DNA of 64,000 bases from DATBDM01 sp034664425 (GTDB lineage Bacteria > Actinomycetota > Thermoleophilia > Solirubrobacterales > Solirubrobacteraceae), in assembly GCA_034664425.1 (NCBI GenBank), contig JAXDHR010000096.1, positions 1 to 64,000 of the forward strand, written 5' to 3'. The notes below the pieces were generated by a model. It was not told where the DNA came from and searched no databases. It saw nothing but the letters and a program-made list of their open reading frames with translations. Shown piece by piece: positions 40,843 through 54,317 of the stretch. Position 1 is the first letter of the stretch. Every line of letters starts with the position of its first letter. The translations under genes and the position numbers were made by a program.

Positions 40843-41784
40843 ATGGACCTCTCGCTGTTCTTCGCCGGCACCGCCGGATCGGTGCCGACCGGCCGCCGGG
40901 GGCTGCCGGCGCTGCTGCTGCGCGCCGGCGCTGACCGGATCCTGTTCGACTGCGGCGAGGGGACCCAGCAGCAGCTGCTGCGCTCGATCGGGCTGCCCGA
41001 CGTCGACGCGATATTCCTCACGCACCTGCACCTCGACCACTGGCTCGGACTCGTCGGGATGCTGAAGACCTTCGACCTGCGCGCGCGCGAGCGGCCGCTG
41101 ACCGTCTACGGACCGCGCGGGCTGCGCCAGCTGCTGGCGACGCTGCGGCCGGTGATCGGGCGCGTCGGGTACCCGCTCGAGCTCGCCGAGCTCGACCGCC
41201 ACGACGAGGTTCGCTTCGGCAGCTACGCGATCTCGGCGTTCCCGGTCAAGCACCGCGTGGAGGCCTACGGCTACGCCTTCGTCGAGGACGGGCGCCCGGG
41301 GCGCTTCGATGCGCAGCGGGCGCGCGAGCTGGGAATCGCTCCGGGCCCCGACTTCGGGCGCCTGCAGCACGGCGAGACCGTGGGCGGCGTCGAGCCGTCC
41401 AAGGTGATGGGCGAGTCGCGGCCGGGGCGGCGGATCGTGATCTCCGGCGACACCGCGCCGTGCCAGGCGGTCGAGGCGCATGCCCACGACGCGGACCTGC
41501 TGGTCCACGAGGCGACGTTCCTCGAGGATGAGCGGGCCCGCGCGCGCGACACCGCACACTCGACGGCGCGCCAGGCGGCCGAGATCGCCCGCGACGCGAA
41601 CGTCCGCCTGCTCGCGCTGACGCACCTCTCCACGCGCTACTTCCCGCGCGACGTCCGCGACGAGGCGCGCGCGATCTTCCCGGCGACGGTCGTCCCGCGC
41701 GACTTCGACGCGATCGAGGTCCCGTTCCCGGAGCGCGGAGAGCCCACGCTCGTCAAGCCCGAGCGCGACCCCGCCCCAACCTAA
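40843..41784 (+). CDS. rnz: ribonuclease Z
   Basis: A 313-residue tRNA 3'-processing endonuclease of the MBL fold. Signature FLTHLHLDHWLGL (zinc His cluster), the Gly-rich N-terminus AGTAGSVPTGRRG, FPVKHRVEAYGYAF, the bridging Asp in ISGDTAPC, EATFLED and the final His in LALTHLSTRYFP are present. It removes 3' trailers from tRNAs without encoded CCA, such as the tRNA-Arg of this window. A TAGGCT hexamer 11 bases before the ATG may be its -10. Confidence 0.93.
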   Translation: MDLSLFFAGTAGSVPTGRRGLPALLLRAGADRILFDCGEGTQQQLLRSIGLPDVDAIFLTHLHLDHWLGLVGMLKTFDLRARERPLTVYGPRGLRQLLATLRPVIGRVGYPLELAELDRHDEVRFGSYAISAFPVKHRVEAYGYAFVEDGRPGRFDAQRARELGIAPGPDFGRLQHGETVGGVEPSKVMGESRPGRRIVISGDTAPCQAVEAHAHDADLLVHEATFLEDERARARDTAHSTARQAAEIARDANVRLLALTHLSTRYFPRDVRDEARAIFPATVVPRDFDAIEVPFPERGEPTLVKPERDPAPT

Positions 41785-41809
41785 GGGGGCCAGGCCCCTT
41801 TAGGTTGGG
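41775..41809. terminator. bidirectional terminator between rnz and the cyclase gene
   Basis: CCCAACCTAAGGGG and CCCCTTTAGGTTGGG form a stem of about 14 bp (one mismatch or bulge) around a short GCCAG loop. It overlaps the last codons of both convergent genes, so it can end transcription in both directions. No long T-tract follows on either strand. Confidence 0.75.
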
Positions 41810-43194
41810 AGGGAGACGAGCAGGCGGGGTTCGACCGGCTCGGACTTGCCCTTGACCGTCACCGTGCCCATCGGCTCGGTGACCGCGCCCTGGATGCGGC
41901 GGGCGGTCTCGGGGCCGAGGACGACGCCCCCGACCGGCGCGGTGCCCTCGAGCCGCGAGGCGAGGTTGACCGTGTCGCCGATCGCCGTGTGCGTTCGCCC
42001 GCCGGCGGCACCGAGCACGCCGACGAGCGCCTCGCCGGTGTTGACGCCGACGCGAAAACGGGGCCAGTCCGGGTGCTGCGCGGCGAGCTCGCCCGTCGAG
42101 CGCTGGATCGCCAGCGCCGCCCGGGCGGCGCGCAGCGGATGGTCGTGCTGGTCGCCGCGGCGGTTGAAGGTCGCCATCAGCGCGTCTCCGATGATCCGGT
42201 CGATGTCGCCGCCGCACTCGCGCACGATCGGCGGGATCGCCTGCTCGAAGTAGGCGTTGAGCATCGCGGTGACCTCGCGCGGCGCGTGCGTCTCGCTGTA
42301 GGACGTGAAGCCCTGCAGGTCGGCGAACAGCACGGAGATCTCGCGCGAGCCGGCGGCCGTCACGTCGAGGTAGAGGTCCGAGAAGCGCTCCTCGTGCCAC
42401 TGACGCTGAGCCGAGCGCGCGACGAGCCCGAAGGCGAGCAGCATCAGCACGTGCCACTCCCACCAGGTGGCGTGCCAGTTGCGCCCGAAGGCGACCGCGC
42501 CCATCGCCTCCCCGAGCAGCGCGAACGCCGCGGCCATGCCGAGCAGCATCGGGGCGCGCCGCACCCGGAAGAGCTCGAGGTAGCGGACCACCGCGACGGC
42601 GTAGAACGTGATGCCGACCACCGCAGGCACGATCAGCGCGCCGGATGCGCGTTCCGGCGCCGCGGTGGAGTCGAACGGCGCCGTGCGGGTGAGCGAGAGC
42701 ACCGCCCAGACGGCCATCAGACCGAGCACCAGCGCGCGCAGCAGGCGGCCGCGGCCGACGATCGCGGGCGTGTGGACCTCGAGGCCGCCAAGGCTCGACG
42801 CGGCGGCGAAGCCGGAGGCGACGAGCAGGCCGAACGGCGTCGCCAGCGCGAAGCCGGCATTCGTCGTGTCGAGCAGCACGCCCGGCGTCGCCAGCGCGTG
42901 CAGCCCCAGGAACCCGGCTGCCGACAGGAACGCCAGCGAGACCAGGAAGACACGAGCATCGCCGCGCCGGAACGCCGCCGCCGAGGTCGCGGCGGCGAGC
43001 CCCGCGTTGAGCGCGCCCGCTCCGAGCACCAGCCAGAAGTGCGCCGGGTGCTGCTCCCACATGACGTCCAGCGTGGGCGCGGCGACGAGTACCGCGAGGC
43101 CGGCCAGCGGGAGCGCCAGCACGGCGGCGAGCAACCAGCCGCCGGGCACGTCCCCGGGCGCCACGGTGCGCGCGGGTGCGCCCGCGGTCGTCAT
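41800..43194 (-). CDS. membrane-anchored class III adenylate/guanylate cyclase
   Basis: A 464-residue protein. About seven hydrophobic segments fill residues 20-260, then a class III cyclase domain begins: SVLFADLQGFTSYSE (first metal Asp), GDIDRIIGDALMATFN (second metal Asp) and GDTVNLASRLEG (transition-state Asn/Arg region). It should make cAMP or cGMP in response to a membrane signal. Its ATG is two bases after the stop of the receiver/thioredoxin-reductase-like gene, so the two are coupled. Substrate base specificity cannot be set by eye. Confidence 0.88.
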   Translation of the reverse strand: MTTAGAPARTVAPGDVPGGWLLAAVLALPLAGLAVLVAAPTLDVMWEQHPAHFWLVLGAGALNAGLAAATSAAAFRRGDARVFLVSLAFLSAAGFLGLHALATPGVLLDTTNAGFALATPFGLLVASGFAAASSLGGLEVHTPAIVGRGRLLRALVLGLMAVWAVLSLTRTAPFDSTAAPERASGALIVPAVVGITFYAVAVVRYLELFRVRRAPMLLGMAAAFALLGEAMGAVAFGRNWHATWWEWHVLMLLAFGLVARSAQRQWHEERFSDLYLDVTAAGSREISVLFADLQGFTSYSETHAPREVTAMLNAYFEQAIPPIVRECGGDIDRIIGDALMATFNRRGDQHDHPLRAARAALAIQRSTGELAAQHPDWPRFRVGVNTGEALVGVLGAAGGRTHTAIGDTVNLASRLEGTAPVGGVVLGPETARRIQGAVTEPMGTVTVKGKSEPVEPRLLVSLPT

Positions 43195-43196
43195 GG

Positions 43197-44903
43197 CTAC
43201 GCCCGCGCCCCCGCCCGCGGTGCCGGGGAGCGACCGGCCGTGAGGTGCTCATGGACCTGGCTGAGCACGACCGCTCCCTCGCCGACGGCGGAGGCGACGC
43301 GCTTGACGGCGCCGCTGCGCACGTCGCCCACGGCGAAGATGCCGGGGACGCTCGTGCCGAGCATCAGCGGCGGCCGCCCGAGGGGGCGGCCCGCGGTCCC
43401 GGTGACCGCGGTGCCGGTGAGCACGTACCCCCACGGATCGCGCTGCACGGACGGCGGCACCCACTCGAGGCCCGGCATCGCCCCGATCAGGATCAGCAGC
43501 GCGCCCGCGGGCACCTCGGCCTCCGTGCCCGACGCGCGGTCGCGGATGGTGACGCGCTCGAGCCGCGTGGCGCCGGACACGCGCACGACCTCGGCGCGGT
43601 GGCGCACCGAGATGTTCGGCGCCGCGTCGATCGCGTCGATCAGGTAGCGCGACATGCTGGCGGCGAGCGACTCGCCCCGGACGAGGATCGTCACGTGCGC
43701 GGCGAAGCGCGCGAGGTGGATCGCCGCCTGGCCGGCGGAGTTGCCGCCGCCGACGACGTAGGCGTCCTGCCCGCCGAGGGCGTGCGCGTCGGCGACCGCC
43801 GCGCCGTAGAAGACACCGGCGCCGGTCAGCTCCGGGATGCCCGGCGCGTCCAAGCGCCGGTAGGCAACCCCGGTGGCCAGGACGATCGCGCGCCCGCGGA
43901 CCTCCGAGCCGTCCTCGATCCGGACCGTGTGACGCTCGCCGCCCGGCTCGAGAGCCGTGACCTCGTGCATGAGCAGGAACTCGGTGCCGAACACCCACGC
44001 CTGCTGGTAGGCGCGCTGGGCGAGGTCGGCGCCGGAGACGCCGCGGGCGAAGCCGAGGTAGTTGCGGATGTGCGAGCTCGATCCGGCCTGGCCCCCGATC
44101 GCCTCACGCTCGACGACGAGCGTTCGCAGACCCTCCGAGGTGGCGTAGACCGCCGCGGCGAGCCCGGCCGGCCCGGCGCCGACCACGATCACGTCGTAGT
44201 CGCGATCGTCGGAGAGGCGGGTGGGGACCCCGTAGCTCGCGGCCAGCTCGACGTTCGAGGGATCCACGAGGGCGCGGCCGTCGAGCAGCACGACCAGCGG
44301 TTCGAGGCCGCCGTCGGTGCGGCCGTGCTCGGCGAGGATGTGCCCGCCGCGCTCGCCCTCGGCGTCGTGGAAGACGTGCGGGACCCCGTTGCGGGTCAGC
44401 AGCGTCGTCAGCTCGTGCACGCGCGGCGACCACTGCCGGCCGACGACGGCGATCTGGCTCGGCCCGGACGTGTCCGCCCGCGAGAACTCGTGAAGGAACT
44501 CCGTCACCATGCGGTGGAAGAGCTCGTCGGGTGAGCGCCAGGGCTTGATCACGTAGAAGTCGAAGTCGCGCCGTGACATGCCGTCGAGGATCGCCGCCGC
44601 CGTCTCGGGATCGCCCCACGCCGCCCAGTCGATCAGCAGCGCCCGGCGCGCGGCCGGGTGCAGCTGCGCGGCGCGGCACAGCAGCTCGGCGCCGGTCAGG
44701 CCGGGCATCCACTGGTCGGCGAGCACGAGCGCGACGCGCGCGTCCTCGCCGCGGAGCCCCTCGAGCGCGTCGAGCGCGTCGGTTCCCGAGCCGCAGCACT
44801 CGATGCGGTAGTCGCCGGCGTAGCGCCGCTCCAGCTCGGTGCGCAGCCGGGCGAGCCCGTCGGGGTCGTCGTCTGCGGCGAGCAGGACGGGGAGGTCCCT
44901 CAC
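43197..44903 (-). CDS. response-regulator receiver fused to a thioredoxin-reductase-like flavoprotein without CxxC
   Basis: A 568-residue three-part protein. Residues 1-135 are a receiver domain (acidic pocket DDD at 11-13, phospho-acceptor Asp63 in ADQWMPG, Lys120 in YVIKPW). Residues 148-228 look like a thioredoxin/glutaredoxin-like domain without a CxxC. Residues 235-555 are thioredoxin-reductase-like, with FAD loop VGAGPAGLAAA, NADPH loop VVGGGNSAGQAA and FAVGDVRSGAVKR. At the usual CATC site the sequence is FYGAAVADA (366-374), so disulfide reductase activity is unlikely. It probably serves signalling, turning redox or phosphorylation state into an output, with the cyclase two bases downstream as the obvious partner. 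Confidence 0.88.
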   Translation of the reverse strand: MRDLPVLLAADDDPDGLARLRTELERRYAGDYRIECCGSGTDALDALEGLRGEDARVALVLADQWMPGLTGAELLCRAAQLHPAARRALLIDWAAWGDPETAAAILDGMSRRDFDFYVIKPWRSPDELFHRMVTEFLHEFSRADTSGPSQIAVVGRQWSPRVHELTTLLTRNGVPHVFHDAEGERGGHILAEHGRTDGGLEPLVVLLDGRALVDPSNVELAASYGVPTRLSDDRDYDVIVVGAGPAGLAAAVYATSEGLRTLVVEREAIGGQAGSSSHIRNYLGFARGVSGADLAQRAYQQAWVFGTEFLLMHEVTALEPGGERHTVRIEDGSEVRGRAIVLATGVAYRRLDAPGIPELTGAGVFYGAAVADAHALGGQDAYVVGGGNSAGQAAIHLARFAAHVTILVRGESLAASMSRYLIDAIDAAPNISVRHRAEVVRVSGATRLERVTIRDRASGTEAEVPAGALLILIGAMPGLEWVPPSVQRDPWGYVLTGTAVTGTAGRPLGRPPLMLGTSVPGIFAVGDVRSGAVKRVASAVGEGAVVLSQVHEHLTAGRSPAPRAGARA

Positions 44904-44932
44904 GGCACGACACTAGCCGCCGGGTCCGTTGC

Positions 44933-44938
44933 TAGCCT
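44933..44938 (+). promoter_or_regulatory. -10 element of the pyr operon
   Basis: TAGCCT would start transcription near 44945, placing the PyrR-binding hairpin almost at the 5' end of the mRNA. No clear -35 was seen. Confidence 0.35.
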
Positions 44939-44946
44939 GCGGCCTG

Positions 44947-44980
44947 TCCCTTTAACCAGGTCCCGCGAGGCCAGGAAGGA
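44947..44980 (+). promoter_or_regulatory. PyrR-binding leader hairpin of the pyr operon
   Basis: The leader contains CCAGGTCCCGCGAGGCCAGG followed by AAGGA. The central GGTCCCGCGAGGCC fits the PyrR box (RUCC-N-G-N-GAGG) and folds as GGUC/GGCC around CCGCGA, extended by CCUU/AAGG. The outer pairing includes the Shine-Dalgarno AAGGA that serves GTG 44987, so UMP-bound PyrR could block translation, as proposed for mycobacteria. No terminator is seen. Confidence 0.75.
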
Positions 44981-44986
44981 ACTCGA

Positions 44987-45535
44987 GTGAGCGCATCGAG
45001 AGTCGTCCTCGACGAGGACGACGTGCGCCGGACGCTCGTCCGGATCGCGCACGAGATCGTCGAGAAGAACGCCGGCCGGCCCATCGCGCTGGTCGGCATC
45101 CACCGCCGCGGTGCGCACCTCGCCACGCGGCTCCACGCCCTAGTCGAGGATGCGCTGGGGGAGGACGTGCCCCGCGGCGACATCGACATCGCCTTCTACC
45201 GCGACGACGTGGCCTCCCGGCCCGCCGACCCCTCGGTGCGCGCATCGGACCTGCCGTTCCGGCTCGAGGGCCGCACGGTGGTGCTCGTCGACGACGTCCT
45301 CTACACCGGCCGCACGGTGCGTGCCGGCATCGACGCCTTGTTCGACTACGGACGTCCGGATCGCGTGCAGCTCGCCGTCCTCGCCGATCGCGGGCACCGC
45401 GAGCTGCCGATCCGGCCGGATTACGTGGGCAAGAACCTCCCCACCGCGCGTTCGCAGCGGGTCAACGTCCGCGTCGCCGAAGAGGACGGCGTCGACGAGG
45501 TCGCGATCGTCGAGCTCGAGGAGGCCTACGCGTGA
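44987..45535 (+). CDS. pyrR: PyrR bifunctional regulator / uracil phosphoribosyltransferase
   Basis: A 182-residue type I phosphoribosyltransferase. The PRPP loop VVLVDDVLYTGRTVRAGIDA and the N-terminal ALVGIHRRGAHLATRL are intact. PyrR senses uridine nucleotides, binds its own leader RNA and represses the operon, with a weak uracil salvage activity. GTG start. The stop overlaps the pyrB ATG by one base. Confidence 0.95.
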   Translation: MSASRVVLDEDDVRRTLVRIAHEIVEKNAGRPIALVGIHRRGAHLATRLHALVEDALGEDVPRGDIDIAFYRDDVASRPADPSVRASDLPFRLEGRTVVLVDDVLYTGRTVRAGIDALFDYGRPDRVQLAVLADRGHRELPIRPDYVGKNLPTARSQRVNVRVAEEDGVDEVAIVELEEAYA

Positions 45536-46478
45536 TGCGTCACCTGCTGTCGATCGAGGACCTCGACCGCGCCGCCATCGAGCGCATCCTCGACCGCGCC
45601 CGCTCGTTCACCGAGGTCTCCGAGCGCGAGATCAAGAAGGTCCCCGCGCTGCGCGGGCGCCGCGTCCTCAACCTCTTCTACGAGGCCTCGACGCGCACCC
45701 GCTCCTCGTTCGAGCTGGCGGCGAAGTCGCTGTCGGCCGACGTCATCAACTTCGTCTCGAGCGGATCCAGCGTGGAGAAGGGCGAGTCGCTCAAGGACAC
45801 GGTGCAGACGCTCAGCGCCTACCAGCCCGACCTGATCGTGATCCGCTCGCCCCATGTCGGCGCCGCGCACCTCGTCGCGGGCTGGACGACGGCCGGCGTC
45901 GTCAACGCCGGCGACGGCAAGCACGAGCACCCGACGCAGGCGCTGCTGGACGTGCATACGCTGCTGCAGCGCTTCGACAAGCTCGACGGCCTGAGCATCT
46001 GGATCGTCGGCGACGTGCTGCACTCGCGCGTCGCGCGCTCGAACATCCTCGCCTTCACGAAGCTCGGCGCGCGCGTGACCGTCTGCGGGCCGCCGACGCT
46101 GATTCCCCGCGCGATCGCCGAGGCGGTCGGCTGCGAGGTCGAGTACACGCTCGACCGGCTCGGCGAGGCCGATGTCGTCTACGCGCTGCGGATGCAGCAC
46201 GAGCGCATGAGCGGCTCGTTCGTCCCGAGCCTGCGCGAGTACGCCGCCGTCTACCAGATCGACGGTCGCCGGCTCGGGGCCCGCCAGGTGCTGATGCATC
46301 CCGGGCCCGTCAACCGCGGCGTCGAGCTCGCGGCCGAGGTGATCGACTCGCCGCAGGCGATGATCGGCCAGCAGGTCGCCGCCGGCGTCGTCGTCCGCAT
46401 GGCCGTGCTCTACGAGCTGCTCGCCGGCCGCGGTGCCGGCGCACCGCAGAGCCTCGCCTCCGTCCCGACGCCCGCGTG

Positions 46479-46479
<1 letters not shown>
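45535..46479 (+). CDS. pyrB: aspartate carbamoyltransferase catalytic subunit
   Basis: A 314-residue ATCase catalysing the first committed pyrimidine step. Carbamoyl-phosphate motif STRTRSSFELAAK, KGESLKDT, DGKHEHPTQALLD and the aspartate-binding end LMHPGPVNRG are visible. No pyrI is present, as expected outside enterics. Its ATG overlaps the pyrR stop; GTG 45532 is an alternative start. Its stop overlaps the pyrC ATG. Confidence 0.96.
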
Positions 46480-47824
<1,345 letters not shown>

Positions 47825-47828
<4 letters not shown>

Positions 47829-48921
47829 GCGCTTACGTCCTGCTCGAGGACGGGACGCGCTTCGACGGCGACGCCGTCGGGGCGGACGGCCACGTCTGCG
47901 GCGAGGTCGTGTTCACCACGGGCATGTCCGGCTACCAGGAGTCGATGACCGACCCGAGCTTCGCCCGCCAGCTGATCACGTTCACCCACGTCCACGTCGG
48001 AAGCTACGGCGTCAGCGAGGCCGCGATGGAGTCCGATCGCATCCACGCGGCCGGGGCGATCATGCGCGAGGCGGTCAACACGACCGACGCGCCGAGCGCG
48101 GAGCAGGGCTGGCTCGACTGGCTCGAGGCCAACGGCGTGCCGGCGATCAGCGGCGTGGACACGCGCGCGCTCGTGCGTCACATCCGCGACGAGGGCTCGA
48201 TGCGCGGCGGGATCTTCCCGGCGTCGATGGGGGAGGGCGAGGCGCGCGAGCGGATCGCCGCCGAGCCGCCGATGGCGGGGCGCGACCTCGCCCGCGAGGT
48301 GACGATCGGCGCGCCGACGATCCACGCCGGCGAGGGTGACGGCCCGACGATCATCGCGCTCGACACCGGTATCAAGCGCTCGATCGTGCGCAACTTCACG
48401 AGCCGCGGCGCGACGCTCGAGCTGTACCCGTGCACGACGCCGGCCGAGGAGCTGCTGGCTCGCGACCCGCACGGCTACTTCCTCGTGCCCGGCCCCGGCG
48501 ATCCGGCCGCGCTCGGCTACCTCGTCGACACGATCCGCACGCTCGTCGCCCGCAAGCCGGTCTTCGGGATCTGCCTCGGCCACCAGCTGCTCGGGCAAGC
48601 GGTCGGGCTGGACACCTTCAAGCTGCGCTTCGGCCATCGCGGCGGCAACCACCCCGTCAAGGACCTGCGCACGGGCCGGATCGCGATCACGGCCCAGAAT
48701 CACGGCTTCGCGGTGAGGGGTGAGCCCGGGGAGCGCCTGCAGTCCGATCTCGGGGAGGCCGAGCTGACCCACGTGAACCTCTACGACGGCACGATCGAGG
48801 GCATCCGGCTACTCGACGTTCCCGCGGGCTGCGTCCAGTACCACCCGGAGGCCGGCCCCGGGCCGCACGACTCCGTCGGCCTGTTCGACGACTTCATCGC
48901 CGCGATCGCCGAGGCCGCGTG

Positions 48922-48922
<1 letters not shown>
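47825..48922 (+). CDS. carA: carbamoyl-phosphate synthase small (glutaminase) subunit
   Basis: A 365-residue CarA. The N-terminal domain (VFTTGMSGYQESMTDPSF) and the class I amidotransferase domain (GICLGHQLLG nucleophile Cys, QYHPEAGPGPHDS with His and Glu) are complete. It releases ammonia from glutamine for CarB. The ATG overlaps the pyrC stop (ATGA). Confidence 0.96.
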
Positions 48923-52046
<3,124 letters not shown>

Positions 52047-52050
<4 letters not shown>

Positions 52051-52964
52051 CGGCGGCCGCCGCCGAGCGCACGCTCGCGCCGCTCGGGCGCCGGCGGGCC
52101 GCAGTCGTCGCCGCGGAGCGATACGGGGCGTACGTCGTGCTGTCGGCCGCTGACGCCGGCGGCCCTGCACCCGACCCCGGGCAGTTCTACATGCTGACCG
52201 CCGCCGAGCGCTGGGGCGGAGGCGACGACGAGCGCCCGTTCCTGCCGCGCGCGTTCTCGGTCATGCGCCGCCACGCGGACGGCACGCTGGACTTCCTGCT
52301 CGAGGCGGTCGGGCCGGGGACGGAGCGTCTCGCGGAGCTCGCGCCGGGCGACGACCTGTGGTTGCTCGGTCCGCTCGGCCGCGGCTTCGCCCCGCCGCGC
52401 GACGGGCGCCGCCCGCTGCTCGTCGGCGGCGGCGTTGGCACCGCGCCGCTGGCGATCTGGAGTGACGCGCTCACCCAGTCCGCGTCGAGCGCCGCCGACG
52501 GTCACGACGCCGGTGCGCGGACGGGCACCGGCGACGATCCGCTCGTCCTGCTCGGCTTCCGCGACGCCGCGCACGCCGCCGGCGCCGCACTGATCGACGG
52601 CGCCCGGGTGGCGACCGACGACGGCTCGGCCGGCCACCGGGGCGTTGTCACCGACCTGCTGCGCGACGCGCTCGGCCGAACCGTCGCCCGTACGCCGATC
52701 GCCGAGGCTGCGGTGCAGGCGACGGGAGGGCGGAACACCGATTGGGAGGTCTACGCCTGCGGGCCGCCGCCGATGCTCGAGGCCGTCCGCGCGCTCTGCG
52801 CGCGCGACGGGGTCCCGGCGCAGCTCGCGCTCGAGTCCGGCATGGCCTGCGGCTACGGCGCCTGCTTCGGCTGCGTGGTGGCGACGAGGGCTGGATACGT
52901 GCGCCTCTGCGTCGACGGCCCGGTGCTCGATGCCGCCGATCTCGACGAGGTGACGCATCCGTGA
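52047..52964 (+). CDS. pyrK: dihydroorotate dehydrogenase electron-transfer subunit
   Basis: A 305-residue ferredoxin-reductase-like protein. FAD domain (PGQFYMLTA, RAFSVMRR), NAD-binding loop (LLVGGGVGTAPLAIW) and the 2Fe-2S cluster cysteines in MACGYGACFGC with a later LCVDGP are visible. It passes electrons from PyrD to NAD+. An insertion of about 40 residues (AASSAADGHD-like region, DDPLVLLGFRD) makes it longer than typical PyrK (~260). GTG starts overlap on both ends, with carB and pyrD. Confidence 0.93.
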
Positions 52965-53872
52965 GCATCGACTTCTGCGGCATCGAGCTCGCCCACCCGA
53001 TCGTCAACGCGTCGGGCACGTTCGACGCGATCGCGGCGCGGCGAGCGTTCGGGGACGCGCTGCTGGCGTCGTTCCCGTTCGCCGCCTTCGTCTCCAAGAC
53101 GGTCACGCTCGCGCCGCGCCAGGGCAACCCGCCCCCGCGCCTGTGGGAGCTCGGCGCCGGCATGGTCAACTCGATCGGGCTGCCGAACAAGGGGCTCGCC
53201 GGCTACCTCGAGCACGACCTGCCCGAGCTGGCTGCCCTGCCGGTGCCGCTCGTCGTCAACGTCATGGGCTTCACGCGCGAGGAGGTCGCGACGCTCGTCG
53301 AGGCCTTCGGCGCGCGGCCGGAGGTCGCCGCGCTCGAGCTCAACGTGTCCTGCCCGAACGTCAAGACGGGGATGCTGATGGGCGCCGATCCGGGGGAGGT
53401 CGCCGGGCTGCTCGACGCCGTCCGCCCGCACACCGGCAAGCCGCTGATCGTCAAGCTCACGCCGAACTGCACGTCGCCGGCGGAGGTCGCCGCGGCCGCC
53501 GAGGCGCACGGGGCCGACGCGATCTCGCTGATCAACACGTTGCGCGGCGCGGTCGCGGACCCGCGCGATCCGGCGCGCGCATGGCTCGGCGGCGGCACCG
53601 GCGGGGTGTCCGGACCTGCGGTGCGCGTGCTGGCGCTCGCCGTGCTGGCCGAGGTCGCCGCGCGCGTCGCGGTGCCGGTCGTCGGCATGGGCGGCGTGGC
53701 CCGCGGCGCGCATGCGCGCGCGCTGCTGGACGCCGGCGCGACGCTCGTGGCGGTCGGCACGGAGTCCTTCCGCGACCCGCTCGCGGGCGCCCGTGTGGCG
53801 GCCGAGCTGGCCGGAGGGAATGCCGTAGCAGAGTTCGCGCCAAAGTGCCTGCAAACATCCCCATTACCGTAA
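52961..53872 (+). CDS. pyrD: dihydroorotate dehydrogenase, class 1B catalytic subunit
   Basis: A 303-residue FMN TIM-barrel enzyme: NASGTFDAI, KTVTLAPRQGNPPPR, ELNVSCPNVKTG with the catalytic Cys, LTPNC, INTLRGAV, GGGTGGVSGPAVR, GMGGV and VAVGTESFRDP. With PyrK it oxidises dihydroorotate to orotate with NAD+. The last ten codons (CLQTSPLP end) are less GC-rich than the rest. No pyrF or pyrE follows. Confidence 0.96.
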   Translation: MSIDFCGIELAHPIVNASGTFDAIAARRAFGDALLASFPFAAFVSKTVTLAPRQGNPPPRLWELGAGMVNSIGLPNKGLAGYLEHDLPELAALPVPLVVNVMGFTREEVATLVEAFGARPEVAALELNVSCPNVKTGMLMGADPGEVAGLLDAVRPHTGKPLIVKLTPNCTSPAEVAAAAEAHGADAISLINTLRGAVADPRDPARAWLGGGTGGVSGPAVRVLALAVLAEVAARVAVPVVGMGGVARGAHARALLDAGATLVAVGTESFRDPLAGARVAAELAGGNAVAEFAPKCLQTSPLP

Positions 53873-53893
53873 ACTCGCCTCCATACTGCTACA

Positions 53894-53906
53894 CCTCAAC
53901 TTGAGG
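53894..53906. repeat. palindrome between pyrD and mihF
   Basis: CCTCAACTTGAGG is a perfect inverted repeat (6-bp arms, one central base) 21 bases after pyrD, in an unusually AT-rich 90 bases. It could be a short pyr-operon transcription end or an operator for the mihF promoter. Confidence 0.35.
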
Positions 53907-53932
53907 TCGAGGCGAATTCATGCCCTTGGGCC

Positions 53933-53960
53933 TTGCCGCTCTGGGAAGGAGATGTAGACT
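53933..53960 (+). promoter_or_regulatory. promoter of mihF (leaderless)
   Basis: TTGCCG (-35, 53933-53938), a 16-base spacer and TAGACT (-10, 53955-53960) precede ATG 53969 by 8 bases. Transcription would start at the ATG. The AAGGAG at 53945-53950 is too far (18 bases) to serve as a Shine-Dalgarno and falls inside the spacer. Confidence 0.6.
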
Positions 53961-53968
53961 CGCCGCCC

Positions 53969-54313
53969 ATGCCGCCAGCGACCAAGACGCCTGCCAAGCC
54001 GATCGTGGCTGCCCCGGAACGATCCCTTCAGCAGCGCATGGATGCGCTGCAGCGTGCGAACCAGATCCGCACGCGGCGTGCGCAGCTCAAGCGGGACCTG
54101 AAGTCGGGTCGGCGCAGCATCCACGACCTCCTCCTGGACCCGCCGGATTACGTGGAGACGGCGAAGGTCTTCGACATGCTGCTGGCCGTTCCCAAATACG
54201 GGCGCGTGAAGGTCAACAAGGTCCTGCAGCAGTGCCGCATCTCGCCGAGCAAGACCATCGGCGGCCTCTCGCAGCGCCAGCGCACCGAGCTCGTCTCGAT
54301 GCTGCGGCGCTAG
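53969..54313 (+). CDS. mihF: integration host factor, actinobacterial type (mIHF)
   Basis: A 114-residue nucleoid-associated protein. RSLQQRMDALQRANQIRTRR, KSGRRSIHDLLLDPP and the helix-two-turn-helix VPKYGRVKVNKVLQQCRIS with IGGLSQRQR match actinobacterial IHF (S13-like H2TH DNA-binding fold), unrelated to enteric IHF. It bends DNA and shapes the nucleoid. It is conserved next to gmk and rpoZ in actinobacteria, which strongly supports the lineage call. Confidence 0.95.
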   Translation: MPPATKTPAKPIVAAPERSLQQRMDALQRANQIRTRRAQLKRDLKSGRRSIHDLLLDPPDYVETAKVFDMLLAVPKYGRVKVNKVLQQCRISPSKTIGGLSQRQRTELVSMLRR

Positions 54314-54317
54314 TCGC

